A DNA stretch of 32,014 nucleotides from Acidobacteriota bacterium. GTDB taxonomy: Bacteria > Acidobacteriota > Thermoanaerobaculia > Multivoradales > J023. The translations under genes were made by a program, and so were the position numbers. The notes beneath the pieces were generated by a model. It saw only the letters and a list, made by a program, of their open reading frames with translations, did no database searches and was not told the origin of the DNA. Position 1 is the stretch's first letter. Each line of letters opens with the position of its first letter. Shown piece after piece: positions 6,734 to 14,385 of this stretch. The stretch covers positions 1 to 32,014 of the forward strand of contig JAJCXO010000155.1 of NCBI GenBank assembly GCA_029263395.1, given 5' to 3'.

Positions 6734-8761
6734 TCAATCGCGGCGTTGTTCGATGCCTTCGACCGACGGTACCTCGAGGTACTTTTCGAACCAGCCAACA
6801 ACCCGCTGGACAAAGTCGAGTTGATGGGCACGTTCGTTGAGTCCATGAGGTTCTCGGGGATAATGCACCTGCTGTGTCGGCACTTTCTTGATTCGCAAAC
6901 CTGAGTAGAGCTGCATCGCCTGCTCAGGGTGGACACGAACATCTTCGGCTCCGGTGACCACCAGTGTCGGAGTTTTGGCCTGATTGATGTAGGCCATCGG
7001 TGAACGTTGCCAATGCAGCTCAGGCTCGTCGAACCACCAAGAGTCCCAATGCACCACGGACATTTCATGAGGGATGTCAGTGGTACCGGCAAAGGAGATC
7101 CAATTGGTGAGACCTGCAGCCACCACCGAGGCTTGGAAACGCTCCGTCCAGCGGGTCGCCGCCCAGGCGGACATGTAGCCACCATACGACCAACCGCCCG
7201 TTCCGACTCGTTTGCCATCGACCATGCCACGATCGATCAGCGCATCGACGCCAGCCAGAATATCGTCGAACTCCTTGCCCCCAAGATCGTCGTGGTCCGC
7301 CTTGCTGAAAGCGACGCCGCGGCCCTGACTGCCACGATAGTTGGGTTCCAACACCATGAAGCCGCGCGCCGCCAGTACTTGCACTGGGTAGCCCGGGGCC
7401 GATGTCCAACCATTCAGGCTGACGCCTTCGGGACCGCCATGTACCTGCAACACCAACGGGTAGCGTTTGCCTTCCTCGTAGTCCAACGGGTAGGTCAGGA
7501 CACCGCCGATTGTCCAGCCATCGGCCCCTTTCCACTGTGTCGTCTCTTGGCGTGCTAGCCGGACCCCCTCGAGCTGTGCACTGTGGTGACTCAGCTGCCG
7601 CGGCGCCTCACCGCTCGAGCCCGCCACAAAAAGCTCCGCTGGATGCTGGGGTGAGCTCGCGGCGACTGCCCAGCGGTCACCAACAACGTCCATTGACCGG
7701 ATGATCAGCGGCGGCCAGGCGACCGCAGTTCGTTTGCCGCTGGCGACATCGATGTGGTGCACCGCGTTCTGCTCGCCTTCGACCGCCACCATCAGCAAGG
7801 TCTTGTCGTCTTGCCAGGCAATCCGCGTCGCACTGCCCTCATACTCTGGCGTCAGGTTCTGTTGCTCACCACCTCCAAGCGGGACCACGAACACACTCTG
7901 TGCCAACGGATCATTGCGGCTGACCGCACCCAAGAACGCTAGCTGACGACCATCCGGCGAAACCTCCATACCGGCCAATTTGCCCGGAGTCTCAGTCAGC
8001 ACTTCGGCAACGGCAGGCTCTTCGGCCACTGCCGACACGGAGTAAATGCGGGTGTTCAGAAACTCGTCGTCAACCTTGGTGGTCCTGTTGGCTTGGAACA
8101 CCAGTGTCGAGCCGTCTGGACTCCAATGGACCTCGGTCACATCGAGATCGTCACTCAGCACCCGCTGCGCTTCTCTGCTCTCGACTTCGAGCAGCCACAA
8201 GTGCCGAAATTTGGGGTCTTCGTCGAACACTTCCCAGTCCTGACCGGCTTCCTTCGCTTCCTTGACGTCCTTAGGTTCCTCATCGGTGGCGGCGAAAGCG
8301 ATCCGGCGCCCGTCGGGGGACCAACGATACCCAGAGACCGAGCCCTTGTGCTCGGTCAGTGCTCTCGCCTCTCCCCCATCTACCGGGATTGCGTAGATCT
8401 GGACACCATCGTGCGCTTGCTTACGTTCGACTCGAAACGTTACCCAACGGCCATCGGGCGAAAAAGCCGGCGAGCTCACTCCCTCCTTACCAACCGTGAA
8501 CCTCCTGGGCTCACCACCCTCAACTCGGGTCAACCAAAGCTCGGAATACGAACCGCCAGGATCGTCGCCTTCAGCTCGTGGCACGCTCAGCGTGTAAGCG
8601 ATCATCAACCCGTCCGGGGACAGCGCGACTGCATTGACCCGCCCGAGATCAACCAACATTTCCGGCGTCAAACCCTCGACGCCAGAGTCGACTTGAGCCC
8701 AGGAACAGCAGGCTACGGTGGCGCAGACAACAAAACTAAACAGGACAACATGGGGCTTCAT
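6734..8761 (-). CDS. Exported S9-family (prolyl oligopeptidase-like) peptidase
   Basis: The 675-residue protein has a signal peptide (MKPHVVLFSFVVCATVACC, cut near SWA-Q), a seven-bladed-type N-terminal propeller and a C-terminal alpha/beta-hydrolase domain. The propeller shows repeated S-P-D-G motifs such as W-S-P-D-G-R-R-I-A-F and F-S-P-D-G-R-W-V. The nucleophile motif G-W-S-Y-G-G places Ser525; Asp607 (G-A-E-D) and His639 (E-P-H-G) complete the triad. The layout matches acylaminoacyl-peptidase/dipeptidyl-peptidase-type S9 enzymes, which cleave short peptides in the periplasm or outside. The start at 8761 is chosen over an upstream in-frame ATG at 8797 because GAGGAG lies 7 nt before it and the signal peptide begins there. 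It is divergent from the M20 gene. The cleavage preference is not determinable. Confidence 0.93.
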   Translation of the reverse strand: MKPHVVLFSFVVCATVACCSWAQVDSGVEGLTPEMLVDLGRVNAVALSPDGLMIAYTLSVPRAEGDDPGGSYSELWLTRVEGGEPRRFTVGKEGVSSPAFSPDGRWVTFRVERKQAHDGVQIYAIPVDGGEARALTEHKGSVSGYRWSPDGRRIAFAATDEEPKDVKEAKEAGQDWEVFDEDPKFRHLWLLEVESREAQRVLSDDLDVTEVHWSPDGSTLVFQANRTTKVDDEFLNTRIYSVSAVAEEPAVAEVLTETPGKLAGMEVSPDGRQLAFLGAVSRNDPLAQSVFVVPLGGGEQQNLTPEYEGSATRIAWQDDKTLLMVAVEGEQNAVHHIDVASGKRTAVAWPPLIIRSMDVVGDRWAVAASSPQHPAELFVAGSSGEAPRQLSHHSAQLEGVRLARQETTQWKGADGWTIGGVLTYPLDYEEGKRYPLVLQVHGGPEGVSLNGWTSAPGYPVQVLAARGFMVLEPNYRGSQGRGVAFSKADHDDLGGKEFDDILAGVDALIDRGMVDGKRVGTGGWSYGGYMSAWAATRWTERFQASVVAAGLTNWISFAGTTDIPHEMSVVHWDSWWFDEPELHWQRSPMAYINQAKTPTLVVTGAEDVRVHPEQAMQLYSGLRIKKVPTQQVHYPREPHGLNERAHQLDFVQRVVGWFEKYLEVPSVEGIEQRRD

Positions 8762-8922
8762 CGATAGCTCCTCTAAAAGGCTCGGGGGAGGTGTCACCGC
8801 GGAGTATGTGGATAGGGCCGCACGAACAACAGGGTCGCATTAGATACATGGCCGCGCCGAATCGCAGGCCGGCATCAAAGGACCGTTGGTTTCTGAAGCA
8901 GATCGTATCACTCGCCGATATC

Positions 8923-8935
8923 CCACCTGAGGTGG
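8923..8935. promoter_or_regulatory. Perfect inverted repeat between divergent peptidase genes
   Basis: CCACCT-G-AGGTGG is a perfect 6+1+6 palindrome in the 246-bp region between the S9 peptidase (minus) and M20 amidohydrolase (plus), about 70 bp before the latter's start. It could be an operator shared by both. No regulator gene adjoins it. I see no other strong signal in 8762-9007 apart from the two ribosome sites. Confidence 0.35.
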
Positions 8936-9007
8936 CGTGTTACCATTCGCGCCCTGATTACCAATCTAACTGCCAGCATCCATGCAGGCGCCCGAGGAGC
9001 AAGGAAC

Positions 9008-10342
9008 ATGCGACTCTCGACTTTACGCATGCCGACCGTCATCGGTTCGGCCTCCCCTGTTTTGATCATGGCGCTGTTGACGAGCCTCGGATTCTCGTCT
9101 CCAGCCGCGGGACAAGCCGAGAAGATCGAGCACGCAGTGGATCGGTTGGCGCCCAAGATTATCGAGCTGCGGCAGCAGATTCACCAAAACCCGGAACTCG
9201 GCAACCGCGAGTTCGAGACTTCCAAGCTAGTCGCCGAACATCTGACGAGTCTTGGGCTCGAAGTTGAGACGGGTGTCGGAGTGACAGGCGTCGTCGCCCA
9301 TCTGGTCGGTGGCCGCCCCGGGCCGACGGTTGCGGTCCGGGCCGATATGGATGCTCTGCCGGTGACCGAAGAAGCTGACTATCCCTTCAAATCGACTGTC
9401 CGTACGACCTACTTGGATCAAGAGGTCGGCGTCTCCCACGCCTGTGGCCACGACATCCACACCGCTGTCCAGCTAGGGGTCGCCTCGGTGCTGGCATCGA
9501 TGCGCGAAGAGATCCAGGGCACCGTCAAGTTCATCTTTCAGCCGGCCGAAGAAGGTCCCCCTGCCGGCGAAGAGGGTGGCGCTTCGCTGATGATCGAAGA
9601 GGGCGCTCTCGAACATCCCAAACCCCGAGCAATTTTTGGGCTGCACACCTTCGCCGAGATGCAAGTCGGCAAATTAGGCTACACCTCTGGGCCGGCGTTT
9701 GCTGCCGTGGATCACTTCATCATCAAAATCCAGGGCAAACAGGCCCATGGTGCCGCACCTCACTTCTCGATCGACCCGGTGGTCATGGCGTCTCAGGTTG
9801 TAGAGGCGTTTCAGACCATCCGCTCGCGAACGCTGCCACCACTCGAGCCAAGTGTCATCACGGTTGGTGTCATCCGCGGCGGCGAGCGCTTCAATATCAT
9901 TCCTGCGGAAGTGCTCCTGGAAGGTACTGTGCGGACCTACAGTCCAACCATCCGCAATACCGTCGAGCGACGCATGGACGAAATCCTCGCCGGCATTACC
10001 AGTGCCGGCGGTGGCTCCTACGAGCTCGAGTATCAACGGGTGACACCAGCAACCATCAACCAACCAGAACTGACTAGACTGACCTTACCTTCGTTGGCGG
10101 CGATCGTTGGCGAAGACAACCTTGTCGAGGTGCCACCCACCATGGGTGGCGAAGATTTTGCCGAATTCTCCAACCTCGTGCCCGGCTTCTACTTTCGCTT
10201 AGGCATGGTCAAACCGGGGACACGCTCCGGCGGCCACCACACGCCGATGTTCCTGGCCGACGATAGCGCCGTCCCGATCGGTATGCGGGTGATGTCACGG
10301 GTTCTGATCGACTACCTGAATCGTGAGTCCGCGACGCAATAG
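9008..10342 (+). CDS. Exported M20-family amidohydrolase (N-acyl-amino acid/hippurate hydrolase type)
   Basis: The 444-residue protein is a two-zinc amidohydrolase of the M20D/AmhX-HipO type, removing acyl groups from N-acyl amino acids or related amides. Visible metal and catalytic motifs: V-R-A-D-M-D-A-L-P around Asp113, S-H-A-C-G-H-D-I-H-T-A with Cys146 and His148, Q-P-A-E-E-G-P with Glu181/182, G-L-H with His213, and the late G-G-H-H-T-P with His410/411. The dimerisation domain is about residues 232-350. Residues 1-36 form a signal peptide ending SPAAG-Q, so it acts outside the cytoplasm. AAGGA lies just upstream of the ATG. It is followed after 34 bp by the PQQ-like protein. The substrate is open. 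Confidence 0.93.
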   Translation: MRLSTLRMPTVIGSASPVLIMALLTSLGFSSPAAGQAEKIEHAVDRLAPKIIELRQQIHQNPELGNREFETSKLVAEHLTSLGLEVETGVGVTGVVAHLVGGRPGPTVAVRADMDALPVTEEADYPFKSTVRTTYLDQEVGVSHACGHDIHTAVQLGVASVLASMREEIQGTVKFIFQPAEEGPPAGEEGGASLMIEEGALEHPKPRAIFGLHTFAEMQVGKLGYTSGPAFAAVDHFIIKIQGKQAHGAAPHFSIDPVVMASQVVEAFQTIRSRTLPPLEPSVITVGVIRGGERFNIIPAEVLLEGTVRTYSPTIRNTVERRMDEILAGITSAGGGSYELEYQRVTPATINQPELTRLTLPSLAAIVGEDNLVEVPPTMGGEDFAEFSNLVPGFYFRLGMVKPGTRSGGHHTPMFLADDSAVPIGMRVMSRVLIDYLNRESATQ

Positions 10343-10376
10343 GCTCGCGGAGCTGGCAACACAAGAGGCTTTTCTC

Positions 10377-11912
10377 ATGACGAAGATCCGCTGGTGGCCG
10401 GCAGCTGCGATCCTGTTAATCGCTGCTGCATTCTTGTTCTGGACTTGGTCTGGCGAAGCACCCGATCGTCAAGATCAAGTAATCGCGACCATCATCACGC
10501 TTGGCCTTGCCGTCATCGGCCTGCTCTTGTGGTGGTTCTTGCTCTCTGGCCTACCGGGCCGTATCAGGCTACTCTCACTTGCCGCCTTGATCGGCCTCGG
10601 AATCGTCGGCATCTTCACGTTGCGGTTACGGGAAGTAACCGGAGATCTGATTCCGGTGTTGGAATGGCGCTGGGCAGGATCGACTCCTGATACGGCACCT
10701 GCTGCCGCAGCACCCAAACCGATATCCGGCAGCAACGCTCTATCGAGTTCCGATTTCCCACAATTCCTCGGCCCCAATCGCAACGCGACCTTACCCGCCG
10801 CTGGCCTGGCTCGCGACTGGACAGCGGCGCCCCCTGCTCTCCTCTGGCGTCAGCCGATTGGCGCCGGCTGGTCGGGTTTTGTAGTCGTCGAGGGCCTCGC
10901 GGTGACGGGCGAGCGACGCGGCGACGAGGAATGGACTTCGGCCTACGAGCTCGAGTCTGGTGTTCTGCGCTGGGCACACAAGAATCCTGTGCGCTTTGAG
11001 GGCGGAGTGATGGATGGCCCCGGGCCACGAGCGACACCAGCGATCATCAACGGACGAGTCTTCGCAAACGACGCCGCCGGCCAGCTCGACGCTTTGGACC
11101 TCGCAACCGGAGAGTTGATCTGGTCGCGAAACTTCGCGACCGAGAATGAAGCGCCGATGCCCGACTACGGCATGAGCGCTTCGCCGCTGCTGCTGGACGA
11201 TTTGGTCATCGTCATGGCTGGTGGCTCAGCGGGACGTTCGTTGGTCGCCTATGACCAGCAGACCGGCGAACTGAGATGGTCTGGCGGCAACGACCCAGCC
11301 GCCTACAGCTCACCCCTGGCGACCACTCTGGTCGGGACCCGCCAAGTCGTAGTACTCAATCAGGTGCATCTGGCCGGCCATGATGCGGCCAATGGCAACG
11401 TCCTGTGGCAGGCACCCTGGCCGAGCAGTACCGAGCGAGCATCCCAGCCCGTCGTGTTGCCCGGCGATCGACTCTTCGTATCCACCGGTTACGGCATCGG
11501 CGGCAAACTTTTCCAGATCGCCACTGGGTCCGACAGTAGCCTGGCTGCTGACTTGATCTGGGAAACGCAACGCCTCAAAGCCAAGTTCACCCAGGTTGTC
11601 CATCGCGACGGCACCCTCTATGGTCTCGATGACGGCACCCTCGTCGCCCTCGATCTCGCCGATGGCGAGCGGCGGTGGAAACGAGGTCGCTACGGCCACG
11701 GTCACATCCTCTTAGTCGGCGACTTACTGCTCGTCCAGGCCGAACAGGGTGACGTTGTCATGGTCGCTGCCGATCCAGACCAACACCAGGAGCTGGGACG
11801 TTTCCCGGCAATCGAGGGCAAAAGCTGGAACACCCCAGCGCTCGCCGGTCGCCACTTGCTGGTCCGTAACGCCACCGAGGCGGCGTGTTACCTACTACCC
11901 GCCAAGTCGTGA
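10377..11912 (+). CDS. Membrane-anchored PQQ-like beta-propeller protein
   Basis: The 511-residue protein has three N-terminal membrane segments (about residues 5-24, 36-60 and 64-84) followed by an Ala/Pro linker and a beta-propeller of the PQQ-binding-like repeat family. Repeats of the form L-D-L-A-T-G-E-L-I-W, Y-D-Q-Q-T-G-E-L-R-W, H-D-A-A-N-G-N-V-L-W and L-D-L-A-D-G-E-R-R-W are visible, as in BamB and quinoprotein dehydrogenases. No dehydrogenase calcium/PQQ ligand set is evident, so a binding or scaffold role is as likely as catalysis. The start is placed at ATG 10377; the longer frame opens with a GTG inside the M20 gene. It probably sits in an operon with that gene. It converges on the SDR gene. 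Confidence 0.85.
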   Translation: MTKIRWWPAAAILLIAAAFLFWTWSGEAPDRQDQVIATIITLGLAVIGLLLWWFLLSGLPGRIRLLSLAALIGLGIVGIFTLRLREVTGDLIPVLEWRWAGSTPDTAPAAAAPKPISGSNALSSSDFPQFLGPNRNATLPAAGLARDWTAAPPALLWRQPIGAGWSGFVVVEGLAVTGERRGDEEWTSAYELESGVLRWAHKNPVRFEGGVMDGPGPRATPAIINGRVFANDAAGQLDALDLATGELIWSRNFATENEAPMPDYGMSASPLLLDDLVIVMAGGSAGRSLVAYDQQTGELRWSGGNDPAAYSSPLATTLVGTRQVVVLNQVHLAGHDAANGNVLWQAPWPSSTERASQPVVLPGDRLFVSTGYGIGGKLFQIATGSDSSLAADLIWETQRLKAKFTQVVHRDGTLYGLDDGTLVALDLADGERRWKRGRYGHGHILLVGDLLLVQAEQGDVVMVAADPDQHQELGRFPAIEGKSWNTPALAGRHLLVRNATEAACYLLPAKS

Positions 11913-11969
11913 CCCACCGAGCACGATTGCGTGTCGTCGCTATCTACTTGATGTTCATTCTCTCGATCG

Positions 11970-12818
11970 TCAGAGTCTGGTGACGGATCTCTGGCGGAGA
12001 ACTGCCTCGTAGCCAGCTCGATAATCCGGATATCGGAATTCATATCCGGTGGCTAGCAGCCGACGATTGGAGCAGCGTTTGTTGGCGCTCATCCGCCGAC
12101 GACTGGTGTCACGGTCGGCGGCGGTTGAGGGTTCGGACACTCTCAGACGACGGGCCAGCCAACGCTTGACCTCACCATCCGGGGCCGGTTCATGGTCGAC
12201 GCCGAGATAAATCGACTCCGGTTCCGATAGCTGCCCGAGGTGACGCAGCATGCCAGCACAATCGTCGACATGGATGCGGTTCGTGTAAAGCGGCGGATCG
12301 TCCCAGCACACCGCCTCGCCATTGCGTACCGACTCGATCAGGCGAGTACGGCCAGGGCCATAGATACCGGCGAATCGCACCACCACCGTATATCGGTCGG
12401 CCTCGGACAGCAGACGCTCGGCCTCTAGAATCTTGTGCCCGCGAAAGCTCGCAGGGTTGGTAGCGGACTCTTCGTCGACCCAACCGCCATCGTCCTGGCC
12501 GTAGACCGAGGTACTGGAAACGAACAACAGTCTGCCACTGGTGGTCGCCGCCAATAGATTGCGTAGCCCGTCAACATAAGCCCGCTGATAGGCTTTTTCC
12601 GTCGATTGATCTGCGGCAGCGATGTAGACCACCTGGTCGAGATCCCTGGGCAAGGCGACCAGGCTCGCCGGGTCGGTGAGATCAGCCGCGAGGCCGATCA
12701 GGTTACTCGGTAGCAGCTCCGGCCGGCGGCGCAGCCCCCAGACGCGATGTCCGTCGGCAACCAACTGCAGCCCTAGACGGGTACCCACGTCCCCACATCC
12801 GGCAATCAAGATACGCAT
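11970..12818 (-). CDS. NAD-dependent epimerase/dehydratase-family (SDR, YeeZ-like) protein
   Basis: The 282-residue Rossmann protein has the nucleotide-binding motif G-C-G-D-V-G-T-R-L-G at residues 7-16, then F-V-S-S-T-S-V-Y-G, the extended-SDR motif for the active-site Ser and substrate loop, and R-F-A-G-I-Y-G-P-G-R. The catalytic Y-x-x-x-K appears as F-R-G-H-K, lacking the tyrosine. Loss of this Tyr, together with an arginine-rich C-terminus (R-R-R-M-S-A-N-K-R), resembles the YeeZ/YbjS-like atypical SDRs, whose reactions are unknown. No good ribosome binding site precedes the ATG; an 8-bp palindrome GTTCGAAC lies immediately upstream (12820-12827). It is convergent with the PQQ-like gene and downstream of, but 53 bp from, the repeat-protein gene. 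Confidence 0.85.
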   Translation of the reverse strand: MRILIAGCGDVGTRLGLQLVADGHRVWGLRRRPELLPSNLIGLAADLTDPASLVALPRDLDQVVYIAAADQSTEKAYQRAYVDGLRNLLAATTSGRLLFVSSTSVYGQDDGGWVDEESATNPASFRGHKILEAERLLSEADRYTVVVRFAGIYGPGRTRLIESVRNGEAVCWDDPPLYTNRIHVDDCAGMLRHLGQLSEPESIYLGVDHEPAPDGEVKRWLARRLRVSEPSTAADRDTSRRRMSANKRCSNRRLLATGYEFRYPDYRAGYEAVLRQRSVTRL

Positions 12819-12871
12819 CGTTCGAACTTAGCACGCTCGGCACCTAGAACAAGCTCGACTGCGGCACACAT

Positions 12872-14314
12872 CTAGCCCGAATCTCCCGCAGCTGAGTCCC
12901 TAGCAGCAGGGGCCCTAGACGCAGGGTCCTTGGCAGCAGAGTCTCGCGCCGCCGCCAACGCTTGCTCACGTTGGTGATCGGACGCGATGGATGCTGCGGC
13001 GCGCTCGAACGCCGGTCGCACCTGATCATTGATCGGATAGGCACGAGCGACATTCACCAACAATTGCTGCATCTCGTGGTCAGAGCTGATGTCGAGAGCC
13101 GAGTGCAGAATGGCCTCCATACGCTCCGCTGTAGGCTGTGGGCGCTTAGTAGCGGCGCTCAACACGCGACGGAGATGAAAGTCTTCAGCCAGAGTACCGA
13201 GAGCACGAAAGAAGCTGTCTGGCAAGGTTGCATCGGTGGTCTCGGAGAGTTCGATCAAAAGCTCTGCCAAATCGTAGTCCGAACCGATCGTCTGCGCTGC
13301 GCCTAGGAGTTGGTCGAGCTCCTCTGCTGCCACCCCGGGTCGACGCAAAGCCACTGCTAGGACTTTGCGCAGCTCAAAGTCGGTGTTGATCGAATTCAGA
13401 GCCTGCGTCATACCACCGGGCAGCACCCGATCGGACGGGTACACTGCGACAAAATCGACCAACAGCTCGGCGAGATCGTAGTCGCTCCCGATATTCTGGG
13501 CGGCGTCGATCAGCGTGTCGAAAGCCACCGACTCGAGGTCGGAGCGGGCCAGAAAACCGGCCAGTGCCTGGCGCAGCTCGAAGTCTGAGCCGATCGATCT
13601 TGACGCGGCGACAAAAGCACTAGCCGACTCCTCGTGGACCAATACGTCGCTCGACAATGCCGACAGCATTTTTCGTAACTCGAAGTCGGAGCCAATATCT
13701 CGCCCCATGTGGCGCACTAGACTCTCGAGTTCTTCCGGCGTCGGCTCTGTTTGGGCCAAAACTTGTTCATAGTAGAGCCGCTGGATCTGGTCGCTGTCGA
13801 TCTTGCGAATCTCGGCCAAGATTCCGGAGATTCCAGACGTGTTCAGGAACCGCTCGACCCGACCTTCGGCGTCGAGCCCAGTCGTGCGGTAGATCCGCGG
13901 CAGCACTCCCTCGAGCCAATCTTGGGCGGAGTCGTCAAATTCGGCAGGCTCTCGATTGACGAACCAGGCGATCTCGGGCTCGCCACCAGGACCGGGCGTC
14001 GCTTCCAGGCGAAACCGATCCCCCTCCTTCCTCTCCTCGATTTCGAGGTAGGACTCAGGTTCCACTCTGGCGATGCTGCGCTCGTCGGCGGTCATCTCGA
14101 CTTCACCTTTGAGGTTGACGGTCAGACGCCAGCGCCCTTCACGGATACGAATCCGCTGAACGTCTCCCGTTTTGATGGAATCCACTCCCGAAGACCAGGA
14201 AGCGTGGATCGAAGCGGACTCCCACACCGTGATGACAACCAACGCCAGGAAACATCCCAGCATGATTGGGAACAATTTGGATTGAGTTCGACTGCGCAGC
14301 GGCTCGCCCATCAC
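12872..14314 (-). CDS. Membrane-anchored protein with about eight 34-residue I-G-S-D repeats
   Basis: The 480-residue protein has one N-terminal membrane segment (about 14-31), a beta-rich region (about 45-125) and then helical repeats. The Asp of the I-x-[ST]-D motif recurs at about 175, 210, 244, 278, 312, 346, 378, 412 and 446, a period of 34 residues. From the third clear repeat, Y-D-L-A-E-L-L and F-E-L-R-K-V-L types alternate, giving a 68-residue super-repeat. The tail (455-480) is Ala/Asp/Ser-rich. From memory, similar N-terminal regions and repeats occur in M56/BlaR1-like and anti-sigma-linked proteins of Acidobacteriota and Gemmatimonadota; no peptidase motif is present here. GGAGG at 14321-14325 serves either GTG 14314 (6 nt) or the adjacent ATG 14311 (9 nt). 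It follows hflX by 71 bp. The function is unknown; an alpha-solenoid for protein binding is likely. Confidence 0.85.
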   Translation of the reverse strand: MMGEPLRSRTQSKLFPIMLGCFLALVVITVWESASIHASWSSGVDSIKTGDVQRIRIREGRWRLTVNLKGEVEMTADERSIARVEPESYLEIEERKEGDRFRLEATPGPGGEPEIAWFVNREPAEFDDSAQDWLEGVLPRIYRTTGLDAEGRVERFLNTSGISGILAEIRKIDSDQIQRLYYEQVLAQTEPTPEELESLVRHMGRDIGSDFELRKMLSALSSDVLVHEESASAFVAASRSIGSDFELRQALAGFLARSDLESVAFDTLIDAAQNIGSDYDLAELLVDFVAVYPSDRVLPGGMTQALNSINTDFELRKVLAVALRRPGVAAEELDQLLGAAQTIGSDYDLAELLIELSETTDATLPDSFFRALGTLAEDFHLRRVLSAATKRPQPTAERMEAILHSALDISSDHEMQQLLVNVARAYPINDQVRPAFERAAASIASDHQREQALAAARDSAAKDPASRAPAARDSAAGDSG

Positions 14315-14385
14315 GAGATTCCTCCATCGTTTGCCATTCGGGCCGACATCAAGTCCTATGACGTAAGCGACGGAAGAAAAGTTCG

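Noticed and set aside
7077-7535. Minus-strand open frame in the S9 peptidase
   Set aside because: Its frame is out of register with the peptidase, which has an intact catalytic triad; it is not a frameshift remnant.
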